Source: Sporisorium sorghi (taxonomy: Eukaryota; Basidiomycota; Ustilaginomycetes; Ustilaginales; Ustilaginaceae). From it: DNA of 64,000 nucleotides. Position 1 is the stretch's first letter. Every line of letters begins with the position of its first letter. The translations under genes were made by a program, and so were the position numbers. The notes under the pieces are model-generated. The model was given only the letters and a program-made list of their open reading frames with translations. It was not told the origin of the DNA and did no database searches. Below, piece by piece: positions 1 through 7,854 of the stretch. Location of the stretch: positions 159,065 to 223,064 of the forward strand of contig JALCCG010000006.1 in NCBI GenBank assembly GCA_023212695.1. The letters run 5' to 3'.

Positions 1-657
1 TCGGATGGCATTTTTCAAGCGATTTTTGATCATCCCTTTGTGAGAGGGATTGCTGCCGGAACATTATCGAGGGAACAACTGATTCACTATGTGAAGCAGG
101 ATTTTGAGTATTTAAACGCCTACATGCGGATTTATGGCATCGCCATATCCAAATCTACCAGCAGGAATGAGATTGCGACTTTTAATGAACAGATTTCTTT
201 TATTCTGAACAGCGAGATTCATCCGCATCAGAACTTTTGCGCTGCCGCAGGGGTGACCTACGAGGAGCTTCAGGGGTATCCGCTTGCGCCGTCCGCGCAT
301 CATTATATCCGTCACATGTTGACGGTGGCGCATGAGGGCAGTCTTGGCGAGATTATGGCAGTGCTGCTGCCATGTCCCTGGACGTATCTGGAGATTGGCC
401 GCAAGCTGCTGGATGAAGTGAAGGCGGATGAATCTCACCCGTTCTATGACTGGATTTATTTTTACGGCAACCGCGGGGAAGAGGCGACGGCGAAGTTTTG
501 TAACGGTGTCGACCTGTGGGCGGAAAGCGCCACAGCGGCGGAGCGGGAGCGGATGACGGAGCATTTTATGCTGAGCTGCCAGTTGGAGTACATGTTCTGG
601 GACATGGCTTACAAGCAGGAGGAGTGGCCGGTGCAGATGCAGGCTGCGGTGCTGTAA
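1..657 (+). CDS. tenA: Thiaminase II / aminopyrimidine aminohydrolase TenA (5' end outside window)
   Basis: TenA hydrolyses aminopyrimidine breakdown products of thiamine so that the HMP moiety can be salvaged in the cytoplasm. The frame is open from base 1 and reads a TenA-like N-terminal part (DHPFVRGIAAGTLS), so the gene starts upstream of the window and only a few codons are missing. An internal GTG at 40 is not the likely start. The active-site cysteine is in LLPCPWTYLEIG and the C-terminal glutamate in CQLEYMFWDMAY, both as in the family. The gene ends 49 bases before thiM and heads a tenA-thiM-thiD-thiE salvage operon. Any TPP riboswitch would lie upstream, outside the window. Confidence 0.93.
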   Translation, partial: SDGIFQAIFDHPFVRGIAAGTLSREQLIHYVKQDFEYLNAYMRIYGIAISKSTSRNEIATFNEQISFILNSEIHPHQNFCAAAGVTYEELQGYPLAPSAHHYIRHMLTVAHEGSLGEIMAVLLPCPWTYLEIGRKLLDEVKADESHPFYDWIYFYGNRGEEATAKFCNGVDLWAESATAAERERMTEHFMLSCQLEYMFWDMAYKQEEWPVQMQAAVL

Positions 658-706
658 AGAGTAATGTCTGTAACGATCTAGCATAGATAAGAGAGGCTGA
701 ATTCAT

Positions 707-1543
707 ATGATGATATGGGAAAAAGAGGTTTCGGCGCTTTTGAGCAAGGTACAGCAGACAGGCCCCCTCGTTCACAATATGACAAACGTGGTGGTTACGA
801 ATTTTACGGCTAACGGCTTGTACGCGCTGGGCGCGTCGCCGGTAATGGCATATGCGCCGGAGGAAGTGGCGGATATGGCTGCCATCGCGGGTGCCGTGGT
901 GCTAAACATCGGCACGCTGAACCGCGAGCTGGTAGACGCGATGATTACCGCCGGGCAATCGGCGAATGCCCATGGCGTACCGGTTCTATTGGACCCGGTC
1001 GGTGCGGGCGCGACCTGCTTCCGGACGGAGTCGGCGCAGCGGATCCTGCGCGAAGTGAAGGTTTCGCTGGTGCGCGGGAACGCGGCTGAAGTGGCTCATC
1101 TTGTTGGGGAGGCCCGCGAGATCAAGGGTGTTGACGCAGGGAGCAGCGGAGATATCGGCAATGCCGAGCTTGCGGTTCGGGCTGCGCGGGAGCTGGACAC
1201 CATGGTGGTGATCACGGGTAAAGAAGACGTGATCACCGACGGGACTGATGTTCGCATCATTACCGGCGGCCATGCGCTGCTCACAAAGGTCACCGGAGCA
1301 GGTTGCCTGCTGAACTCGGTGCTGGGTGCTTTTGCCGCAGTTGAATCCAACCTGCTGCTTGCAGGCACAGCGGGCCTGGCCTTCTATGGCGCAGCCGCCT
1401 CCCGGGCAGCGGAGCGTACGGCTGATCTTGGGCCGGGGAGCTTCCAGATCGCTTTTCTGGATGAGCTGTCCAAGCTTCATCCAGGTTCGCTGCAGGGTTA
1501 CGCGGCCATCCGTGAAGCTGCTGTATCAGGTGGTGCGCGATGA
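707..1543 (+). CDS. thiM: Hydroxyethylthiazole kinase ThiM
   Basis: Phosphorylates 4-methyl-5-(2-hydroxyethyl)thiazole for thiamine salvage; cytoplasmic, ribokinase-like fold. The 278-residue product has the normal family length. Signatures seen are [19 protein letters not shown] near the N terminus, DPVGAGAT for the substrate and phosphate region, and [15 protein letters not shown], which carries the anion-hole glycines and the family cysteine. A purine-rich site (AGAGAGG) lies about 10 bases before tandem ATG codons at 707 and 710. The stop codon overlaps the thiD start (ATGA), so ThiM and ThiD are probably translationally coupled. Confidence 0.95.
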   Translation: MMIWEKEVSALLSKVQQTGPLVHNMTNVVVTNFTANGLYALGASPVMAYAPEEVADMAAIAGAVVLNIGTLNRELVDAMITAGQSANAHGVPVLLDPVGAGATCFRTESAQRILREVKVSLVRGNAAEVAHLVGEAREIKGVDAGSSGDIGNAELAVRAARELDTMVVITGKEDVITDGTDVRIITGGHALLTKVTGAGCLLNSVLGAFAAVESNLLLAGTAGLAFYGAAASRAAERTADLGPGSFQIAFLDELSKLHPGSLQGYAAIREAAVSGGAR

Positions 1544-2736
1544 CAGAGGTTCGCGTACCTCGGGCGTTGACCATTGCCGGATCGGACAGCGGAGGCGGTG
1601 CCGGAATCCAGGCGGACCTGAAAACCTTTCAGGAGCTCGGCGTGTACGGCATGTCGGCTATAACGGCCATTACCGTACAGAATACTATGGGGGTTCATGG
1701 CGTCTATCCGCTGCCCCCGGAAGCTGCGGCGGAGCAGATCGAAGCGGTAGGCTCGGACCTTGGGGTAGACGCATTGAAGACCGGGATGCTGTTTAACGCT
1801 GAGATCATCCGTCTTGTTGCTGATCAGATCCATAAATTTGGCTGGGAGAAGGTTGTTGTCGATCCGGTGATGATTGCCAAGGGAGGCGCCGAGCTGCTGC
1901 AGAACGAAGCGGTGCTTGCAATGAAAGAGCACCTCCTGCCACTGGCGTTGGTGGTTACCCCTAACATCCCGGAGGCGGAAGTATTGGCAGGGATGCGCAT
2001 TCGGACGATGGAGGACCGGCGAGAGGCTGCAAGGCGTATTCATGCGCTCGGTCCGAAGATCGTTGTTATTAAAGGCGGCCATGATGAGGGAGGACCTGAC
2101 CGAGAAGATAGGGATCACGAAGAAGCCCGGATATATGGCATCAGCGCAGGGGCGGATCGGGAAGAGAATTTGGAAGAACATTCGGAAGAACATTCGGACA
2201 AATACGTGAAAGAGATTTTGGCAGAACACACAGAAGAGCAGATGGAAAAACACATGGACAAACACCAGGAGGATCACATAAACGATCACATAAACAATCA
2301 CATAAACGATCACATGGAAGATATTTTGAAAGAGCACACGGAAAAGCACATGGAAGTGCATCTGGATGTTGTGAATGATTCCGATGATCAAGCGAGAACA
2401 GCCATGCACCCGGAGAAGTATAGTCACATGAACTCCCCCATTTTCAAGGCTGTAGGAAATGACAGAGATCTTCAAGTCATCGATCTTATATATGATGGTA
2501 CTGCCTTCACGGAACTCAGCGGGAAGCGGGTGAATACCGTTCATACGCACGGGACCGGCTGCACCTTCTCAGCAGCAATCGCTGCAGGCTTGGCTCAGGG
2601 CATGAGCGCATTCGATGCCATTCGAAGCGGGCGCTCATTCATTCAGGCGGCCATTGAGGACGGCTTGAACCTGGGGCAAGGACATGGGCCGACAAATCAT
2701 TGGGCGTATCAACGTCGTCTGGGGGTGCCGCGATGA
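1540..2736 (+). CDS. thiD: HMP/HMP-phosphate kinase ThiD with a large His/Glu-rich insertion
   Basis: ThiD phosphorylates 4-amino-5-hydroxymethyl-2-methylpyrimidine twice to give HMP-PP, the partner of the ThiM product in the ThiE reaction. The ribokinase-fold parts are intact: [18 protein letters not shown] at residues 13-30, VVDPVM near 106-111, TPNIPEAE near 140-147, and the anion-hole motif HGTGC at 337-341. The product is 398 residues against about 265-270 for ordinary ThiD. The excess, about residues 182-311, lies between VVIKGGH and VIDLIYDG, a surface loop in the family. It is dominated by His, Glu, Asp, Lys and Asn. The frame runs through without a stop, so this looks like an in-frame expansion, not a broken gene. 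The start overlaps the thiM stop. Confidence 0.93.
   Translation: MTEVRVPRALTIAGSDSGGGAGIQADLKTFQELGVYGMSAITAITVQNTMGVHGVYPLPPEAAAEQIEAVGSDLGVDALKTGMLFNAEIIRLVADQIHKFGWEKVVVDPVMIAKGGAELLQNEAVLAMKEHLLPLALVVTPNIPEAEVLAGMRIRTMEDRREAARRIHALGPKIVVIKGGHDEGGPDREDRDHEEARIYGISAGADREENLEEHSEEHSDKYVKEILAEHTEEQMEKHMDKHQEDHINDHINNHINDHMEDILKEHTEKHMEVHLDVVNDSDDQARTAMHPEKYSHMNSPIFKAVGNDRDLQVIDLIYDGTAFTELSGKRVNTVHTHGTGCTFSAAIAAGLAQGMSAFDAIRSGRSFIQAAIEDGLNLGQGHGPTNHWAYQRRLGVPR
2272..2317 (+). repeat. 12-bp tandem repeat inside thiD
   Basis: The unit GATCACATAAAC occurs at 2272-2283 and 2284-2295, again with one change at 2296-2307, and partly at 2308-2317. It encodes a four-residue period (DHIN-type) in the His-rich ThiD insertion. 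The tandem DNA structure suggests the insertion grew at least partly by slippage or duplication. Confidence 0.85.
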
Positions 2737-3392
2737 CAGGGAGAATCGCACCCGAGATGATGAGACAGCATTTGCGAATGTACCTCGTGCTCGGCAGCGT
2801 GAACTGCATCGCAGAACCCGAATGGGTTGTTCAGGAAGCCATAGTCGGCGGTGCGACCATGGTCCAGTTCCGGGAAAAGGGGCGAGCTGCGCTTACTGGC
2901 GAGTCGAGGATTCAGCTGGCGCGCCGAATCCGGAATCTGTGCCGCCAGGCCGGTGTTCCGTTCATCGTCAATGACGATGTGGGGCTGGCACTTAAGCTGA
3001 ACGCCAACGGCGTGCACATCGGCCAGGACGACGAATCTGCGGCTTCCGTCCGTGAGCGGATCGGTAAGCGGATTCTTGGTATCTCCGCGCATACAATAGA
3101 AGAAGCTCGCCGGGCGATCCTCCACGGCGCCGATTACATCGGTGTCGGTCCGATCTATCCGACCGTCTCGAAGGAGGATGCCAAACCGGTGCAGGGCCCA
3201 GGACTTCTGCGGGCCATGCGCGCAGCCGGAATCGATATGCCGATCGTTGGGATCGGCGGGATAACGGCAGAGAAGGCGGAAGAAGTGGTTGGAGCGGGAG
3301 CCGATGGTGTTGCCGTGATATCCGCCGTGACTGCTGCAGGGTCTGTTCGGGATGCAGCTGCCAGCATCAGAGCCAAGGCGGATGTTATCTAG
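2733..3392 (+). CDS. thiE: Thiamine-phosphate synthase ThiE
   Basis: Joins HMP-PP to hydroxyethylthiazole phosphate, giving thiamine monophosphate; cytoplasmic TIM barrel. I place the start at ATG 2733 because it overlaps the thiD stop as ATGA and leaves a normal 219-residue protein; an in-frame ATG at 2700 lies deep in thiD. Family signatures are MVQFREKG, PFIVNDDVGLALKLNANGVHIGQDD (diphosphate and Mg binding), LGISAHTIEEA, YIGVGPIYPT and VGIGGITAEKA. It is the last gene of the thi operon, and with tenA, thiM and thiD it makes a complete salvage branch. Confidence 0.95.
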   Translation: MTGRIAPEMMRQHLRMYLVLGSVNCIAEPEWVVQEAIVGGATMVQFREKGRAALTGESRIQLARRIRNLCRQAGVPFIVNDDVGLALKLNANGVHIGQDDESAASVRERIGKRILGISAHTIEEARRAILHGADYIGVGPIYPTVSKEDAKPVQGPGLLRAMRAAGIDMPIVGIGGITAEKAEEVVGAGADGVAVISAVTAAGSVRDAAASIRAKADVI

Positions 3393-3513
3393 AATCGAAC
3401 CGGAGACGAGGCATTCCATTATTAAAGCGTAGTGTGGGTCGGCACAATCCACCGAAAGATGCAGATGTCATATTTTGACTAATGACAATGATATCCAAAA
3501 TATGATAAAGTTT

Positions 3514-3563
3514 GTTTATTCCGTCTCCGACGGAATATCGTCCGTTCGGAGTGGACAATAAAC
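3514..3563 (+). promoter_or_regulatory. Imperfect inverted repeat upstream of the symporter gene
   Basis: GTTTATT at 3514-3520 and AATAAAC at 3557-3563 bracket an imperfect inner dyad (CTCCGACGG / CCGTTCGGAG), ending 27 bases before the symporter start. It could be an operator or an mRNA hairpin. No T-run follows, so it is not a simple terminator. Function is not known. Confidence 0.4.
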
Positions 3564-3590
3564 GAAAAAACATCTGTAGGTGATCGTGAC

Positions 3591-4763
3591 ATGAACATGA
3601 AAAAACTCGGCTTACTGCCGAAAATCCTGATTGCCATTATCCTAGGTATTGTGATCGGCTCATTATCGCCGGAATGGCTGGTTGCATCCCTGGCTACGTT
3701 TAGCGGGTTGTTCGGGAACTTCCTTGGTTTTGCTATTCCATTAATTATTATCGGATTCATTGCTCCCGGAATCGGAGAGCTCGGAAAAGGAGCAGGTCGT
3801 CTGTTAGGTGTCACTACCGGGCTTGCGTATATCTCCACGGTTCTAGCCGGTCTGTTAGCGTTTGTAGCAGCGACATTATTGTATCCGCATGTGCTGGAGG
3901 TTGGCGGCCTGATCAATTCCTATACCAATCCGGAAGAGGCGTTGCTGGAACCTTTTTTCAAGGTGGAGATGCCTCCCGTATTCGGCGTTATGACGGCTCT
4001 GCTGCTGGCCTTCACGCTCGGGCTGGGCGCGGCTGTTATCAAGGGACAAGCTTTGCAGAAGGTGATGGTGGATTTCCGGGAGATTGTTGAGAAGCTGATC
4101 GCCTCGGTCATCATTCCGCTGCTGCCGTATCATATTTTGTGCGTGTTTGCCAATTTGACCTATGGCGGTCAAGTGACGATGATCCTGTCGGTATTCGCTA
4201 AAGTATTCATTATGATCATTGCGCTGCACGTGCTTTTCCTGGTCATACAATATTTCGTTGCAGGTCAAGTCGCGCGCAAGAATCCGTTTACCCTGCTGAA
4301 GAACATGGTGCCGGCCTATTTTACGGCTATAGGTACTCAATCCTCGGCTGCGGCCATTCCGGTTACGCTGCGTCAAACCAAGCTGAACGGGGTCCGTGGG
4401 AAGGTGGCTGATTTTGTTATCCCATTGTGTGCAACCATTCACCTCTCCGGCAGTACGATTACGCTGGTAAGCTGCTCCATGGCGGTTATGCTGCTCACGG
4501 GTATGCCAGCTTCCATCGGGACGATGTTCCCGTTCATCCTGATGCTCGGGATTACGATGGTCGCCGCTCCCGGCGTTCCTGGAGGTGCTGTTATGGCAGC
4601 TTTGGGTTTGCTCGAGTCGATGCTGGGTTTCGATACAACGCTGACCTCGCTCATGATTGCCCTTTATATTGCGCAAGACAGCTTCGGCACAGCCTGTAAC
4701 GTAACAGGAGATGGAGCGATTGCCGTGATCACGGACGGCGTGAGCAGGTCGGAACCTGCGTAG
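3591..4763 (+). CDS. Dicarboxylate/amino-acid:cation symporter (DAACS family)
   Basis: Secondary transporter of the glutamate/serine/dicarboxylate symporter fold, located in the cytoplasmic membrane. The 390 residues are almost wholly hydrophobic segments. The re-entrant-loop signature GTQSSAAAIPVTL lies near residue 250, followed by LSGSTITLVSCSMAVMLLTG and IAQDSFGTACNVTGDGAIAVI, which correspond to the substrate- and cation-binding regions of the family. Substrate (glutamate/aspartate, serine/threonine or a dicarboxylate) cannot be decided from sequence. ATG 3591 is preceded by AGGTGA. It is a single gene with its own terminator. Confidence 0.88.
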   Translation: MNMKKLGLLPKILIAIILGIVIGSLSPEWLVASLATFSGLFGNFLGFAIPLIIIGFIAPGIGELGKGAGRLLGVTTGLAYISTVLAGLLAFVAATLLYPHVLEVGGLINSYTNPEEALLEPFFKVEMPPVFGVMTALLLAFTLGLGAAVIKGQALQKVMVDFREIVEKLIASVIIPLLPYHILCVFANLTYGGQVTMILSVFAKVFIMIIALHVLFLVIQYFVAGQVARKNPFTLLKNMVPAYFTAIGTQSSAAAIPVTLRQTKLNGVRGKVADFVIPLCATIHLSGSTITLVSCSMAVMLLTGMPASIGTMFPFILMLGITMVAAPGVPGGAVMAALGLLESMLGFDTTLTSLMIALYIAQDSFGTACNVTGDGAIAVITDGVSRSEPA

Positions 4764-4779
4764 CATGCTGTACGTTAAG

Positions 4780-4820
4780 AGCCAGTTCAACACCTATTCG
4801 TGTGTTGGGCTGGTTTTTTT
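4780..4820 (+). terminator. Rho-independent terminator after the symporter gene
   Basis: A 14-bp stem (AGCCAGTTCAACAC pairing with GTGTTGGGCTGGTT, including G-T pairs) is followed by a T-run ending at 4820. Confidence 0.9.
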
Positions 4821-5038
4821 GTGGCATCGATGGCTTATGGCGGACGTTGGATTTTTTTTCGGTAAAATTAGAGGGGTTGAGGATGTTGGAGGGGAAAATT
4901 TTATGGATAATCTCGCTGACAGTTAACTTGTAAAATTACGAAAGAAGAAAGCAATGCATCCCATCTAGCATCAAATAATTTCACTAAATCATAGAGCGGT
5001 TGCAAGCGGTGTTTTTATGAAGAGGAGAACAACCTATT

Positions 5039-5344
5039 ATGAAAAAGAAAATATCTCTGTCTTTATCCGTTATTTTGTTAGTAGCGATGCTGGCATTTTC
5101 CCCTTGGATCACGGAGTCTTTCGCAAAGACAAGAGCCATGACAGACTTTGAGAAGAAATGGGAAAGTACCTCGGACGGTTGTGGATTTAATTGCTCGGGC
5201 TGCGGGTTTTTAAGTTCCAAGAAGGTGATGTTTGGCCGGAACGTGGAGTTGGCATTTGCTTGCGGTCTATCTCCAACAACGAACGGAGAAATGGAGAAAA
5301 CGAACGGCAAGTTTTTCGTTTCGTTTTTGGGGACTGTGCATTGA
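5039..5344 (+). CDS. Small secreted cysteine-containing protein, unknown
   Basis: A 101-residue product with a clear Sec-type signal: MKKK, a hydrophobic core (LSLSVILLVAMLAF) and a probable cleavage after SFA near residue 29. The mature part has four cysteines, three of them clustered in DGCGFNCSGCGF. A strong AGAGGAGAA ribosome site precedes ATG 5039. I do not recognise a family. It sits alone between the symporter and a WXG100-like toxin gene. A small secreted effector or peptide is possible, but nothing in the sequence proves activity. Confidence 0.7.
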   Translation: MKKKISLSLSVILLVAMLAFSPWITESFAKTRAMTDFEKKWESTSDGCGFNCSGCGFLSSKKVMFGRNVELAFACGLSPTTNGEMEKTNGKFFVSFLGTVH

Positions 5345-5524
5345 CTTAAGGATTATCGCGCTATAACTTCCAAGCAGAATCTAATAGACTTAATAATAGG
5401 AAGAAATGACTATATCACGATATGGTGTATGTGTATCATGGACATATGAAGGACCTCAGAACCTTTTCCAGTTATTTGAAATGAAGTAAAATTACTAGTT
5501 AACAAATGACGAAGAGGTTGACTT

Positions 5525-6616
5525 ATGACCAAGATACTTGTGCCTCCTGAGGTGCTGCTCGCAGTGTCGGATCAATTTGATAGAGCCTCCGATCAACTGG
5601 AAACCAATAAAAATACTTTGAATCAACAGATCCAGATGCTGGTATCCTGTTGGGATGGCACGACGTGTTCTCGTTTTTATTATGATTTCCAGCAAGCTTA
5701 CCGAGACATGAAGTTGACGATTGAGCACATGCAGGTGACCAGTCAGGAATTGAAGAGAATCGCCTATAGATTCATGCAGGTGGATAACGAGGCAGACCAT
5801 ACAGATCCCAGATGTTTGGCTCCACAACTAGTGTTCCCAGACGGGATGAGCGAAGTCCATTCTGGGAAGGGGATGGAGGAAAAGTCGTTTGGAGATCAAC
5901 TGAAGGATCTGGGCGATGAAGCAAAAGCCTTCGCGGAGGGAGCCAAATCAGGGGCAACTGCGCTTTGGAGCTCGGTTAAAGATACGGCAAACTCCTTGAT
6001 TGAGGACCCAATTGGCACCGGTAAGCAGATGGCGTACGATGCTACGGTCGGAACGGCTGAGGAGATCGTGAATACGACTGTATGGGGTGCCAAAATGGCA
6101 TTTGATGTCGGGGATACCCGAGAAAAATTCGATGAGAGGATACAGACTGAGCAAGAGCGAATGAATGAGATGGGGATGTCGACCTATCTTGGGCAGCAGG
6201 GTGCCCTAATCCTTGGCGGCGTTGCTCTTAACCGGGTTGGGGTGAAGAAGACGCCTAATCTTAGGCATGATGCGGGTGGAGATGGCGGTAGGGGAGAGAA
6301 CATTGGTGTCAGGGTTAGTAGTGATACTATTATTAACTCAGCAACACAGGCTAAAAAGGGTGGAGAGACTGTTGCAGGACATGCTCTACAAAAACATGCA
6401 GGAAGAAATCCTGATATTTGGGGCAAAGTTAAGGGTGGCTCAGACCAAATTAATCAGACAGCACAGAAGCATTTGGAGGACATTATTGATGCCCCAGGAG
6501 ATTTTGTTACAGTTACAAACGATAGGGGAATCACATTCCTAGAAAAGAAATTGCCTGATGGTCGGGGAGTAAGACTCAATCAAGACGGAACATTTAAGGG
6601 CTTTATTGACCAATAA
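5525..6616 (+). CDS. WXG100-like polymorphic toxin (predicted type VII-secreted)
   Basis: 363 residues in three parts. Residues 1-90 form an alpha-helical WXG100/LXG-like export region with the turn motif WDG at 43-45 (SCWDGTTCSRFYYDF). Residues 110-240 are an Ala/Gly-rich linker or pre-toxin region with short hydrophobic stretches. Residues 275-363 are a compact C-terminal domain (GHALQKHAGR, then EKKLPDGRGVRLN near the end) resembling small nuclease-type toxin domains of polymorphic toxins, possibly of the BECR RNase fold. The toxin activity is inferred from architecture only. A probable immunity gene follows directly. No type VII secretion apparatus gene (EssC/YukB-like) is in the window, so export would rely on machinery elsewhere. 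Confidence 0.72.
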   Translation: MTKILVPPEVLLAVSDQFDRASDQLETNKNTLNQQIQMLVSCWDGTTCSRFYYDFQQAYRDMKLTIEHMQVTSQELKRIAYRFMQVDNEADHTDPRCLAPQLVFPDGMSEVHSGKGMEEKSFGDQLKDLGDEAKAFAEGAKSGATALWSSVKDTANSLIEDPIGTGKQMAYDATVGTAEEIVNTTVWGAKMAFDVGDTREKFDERIQTEQERMNEMGMSTYLGQQGALILGGVALNRVGVKKTPNLRHDAGGDGGRGENIGVRVSSDTIINSATQAKKGGETVAGHALQKHAGRNPDIWGKVKGGSDQINQTAQKHLEDIIDAPGDFVTVTNDRGITFLEKKLPDGRGVRLNQDGTFKGFIDQ

Positions 6617-6630
6617 AAGGAGTGGATAGT

Positions 6631-7128
6631 TTGGAGAACCTTGAAATAATACTAGAGGACATCCGAAAAAATGAGTTAGATAGGTTAGTATCTGATGAAC
6701 TTAAAATTAACTCGTCAGAAGTTAAGTCTTCCCATTTCTTTGACAACATCAGTGGAGCAGATTTTGAATTCCATCAAATCAAAAGTCTCATGGATGTGCT
6801 TTCACCGATTGGAACGGGAAATGTGTTTCTGAACCAAATGGAAATAGGATGTAGCTTAAAAGATGTGATGATAATATTTTCCTTTGATGAAGAATTTGGA
6901 GATATTACATTTAATTTTCCGGAGAATGAGCTATTTGATGGAAAAAGTTCGGATGTAAGGCTAAAAGCCAAAAAAATATTAGAATCTCTTGTGGTTCTGA
7001 GAGATAAATTCGATATTCCAAAAATCAGAATCGGTTTTGAGCCTGCATCTGACGATGATACTTGCCTAGTGGAGATTGGTCGGGAAGCAGTTGATCTAGA
7101 AAGTGCAGTAGAACTTATTTTTAGATAG
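6631..7128 (+). CDS. Probable cognate immunity protein of the upstream toxin
   Basis: A 165-residue acidic, soluble protein with no signal peptide and no family I recognise. It lies 14 bases after the toxin stop. I chose TTG 6631 because AAGGAG at 6617-6622 is then eight bases upstream; the alternative GTG 6622 overlaps the ribosome site. The low-GC, AT-rich composition matches the toxin C-terminal region and differs from the thi genes, as is usual for exchanged toxin-immunity cassettes. Its immunity role is inferred from position and size. Confidence 0.65.
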   Translation: MENLEIILEDIRKNELDRLVSDELKINSSEVKSSHFFDNISGADFEFHQIKSLMDVLSPIGTGNVFLNQMEIGCSLKDVMIIFSFDEEFGDITFNFPENELFDGKSSDVRLKAKKILESLVVLRDKFDIPKIRIGFEPASDDDTCLVEIGREAVDLESAVELIFR

Positions 7129-7182
7129 TACCCAACTCCTTAAGGAGCGCAACTTCGAGCACATAGCTGTCAGAGCCGGAAG

Positions 7183-7220
7183 AAAAAAGAGATTCCCATC
7201 AATTGAGGAATCTCTTTTTT
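7183..7220. terminator. Bidirectional terminator between immunity gene and XRE gene
   Basis: AAGAGATTCC pairs with GGAATCTCTT, flanked by an A-run on the left and a T-run on the right. It therefore serves the converging immunity (+) and XRE (-) genes. Confidence 0.85.
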
Positions 7221-7232
7221 CATGTATGCTAT

Positions 7233-7553
7233 CTAATTCCGATATAACTCCTTAAGGATGTTCAATCCTTTTAATTGGTTTTCCTCATCCTGCTGCAATA
7301 GCAGCGAGTTAATTTCAAGGATAATGTCATTATCTTTTTTACCTAGTGACATAAAGTCAAAGAAGTCGATATTTAGCGCTGTTGTAATTTTTTCGAGGGT
7401 TTGAACAGTGAAATTGCCTTCTCCTCTTTCCAGCCTGCCTATATAGCTAAATGAGGACCCGATTTTCTCGGCAAGCTCCTCTTGAGTTAAGTTCTGGTTT
7501 TTTCTGATTTCTCGTATAGCAATGCCCAATCTCTCTGTAACCGATTTATGCAT
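7233..7553 (-). CDS. XRE-family transcriptional regulator
   Basis: 106 residues with an N-terminal Cro/C1-type helix-turn-helix at about residues 8-63 (IREIRKNQNLTQEELAEKIGSSFSYIGRLERGEGN) and a short alpha-helical C-terminal part, probably for dimerisation. The length is typical of small SinR/Xre-like repressors. It is transcribed divergently from the RRNPP-type regulator, with about 300 bases between starts, so it may control that promoter, its own, or both. A short palindrome ATACATGTAT covers its start region (about 7551-7560). Targets are not known. Confidence 0.85.
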   Translation of the reverse strand: MHKSVTERLGIAIREIRKNQNLTQEELAEKIGSSFSYIGRLERGEGNFTVQTLEKITTALNIDFFDFMSLGKKDNDIILEINSLLLQQDEENQLKGLNILKELYRN

Positions 7554-7616
7554 ACATGTATCGACTCCTCTTATATATGAAGTGTAGACAAAAGGAAGTT
7601 AATATTGGAGTCACTA

Positions 7617-7658
7617 AAAGTTTCATTTTATATTAATTATTGTCCTTAAAAGTTTCAT
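7617..7658. repeat. Two direct copies of AAAAGTTTCAT in the XRE/RRNPP divergent region
   Basis: Exact 11-bp copies at 7617-7627 and 7648-7658, 31 bases apart (about three helical turns), in the intergenic region between the divergent regulators. Spacing on one face of the helix suggests a paired regulator-binding site. The 300-base stretch 7554-7854 otherwise holds only the promoter listed next. Confidence 0.5.
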
Positions 7659-7756
7659 ATGGTAAATTGTAAATATATTCTAGTATGAGAGGTGACAACA
7701 AAAGTTATTCTTTTTACAAGTGAGTTATGTGTGCAACGCATAGATTTTTGCATTAA

Positions 7757-7785
7757 TTGACAGGTGTTCGATTCATCTATACTAT
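7757..7785 (+). promoter_or_regulatory. SigA-type promoter of the RRNPP-type regulator
   Basis: TTGACA at 7757-7762, 17-base spacer, TACTAT at 7780-7785. Transcription would start near 7792, about 63 bases before the preferred ATG. Confidence 0.7.
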
Positions 7786-7854
7786 TACTATTGATTCTAA
7801 AACCAAATTATGGATGTTCCAAAGCGAGAATATTCTTATTGGAGGTTGTTTGAA

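Noticed and set aside
1..60. TPP riboswitch of the thi operon
   Set aside because: The window opens inside tenA; any riboswitch would be upstream and cannot be seen.
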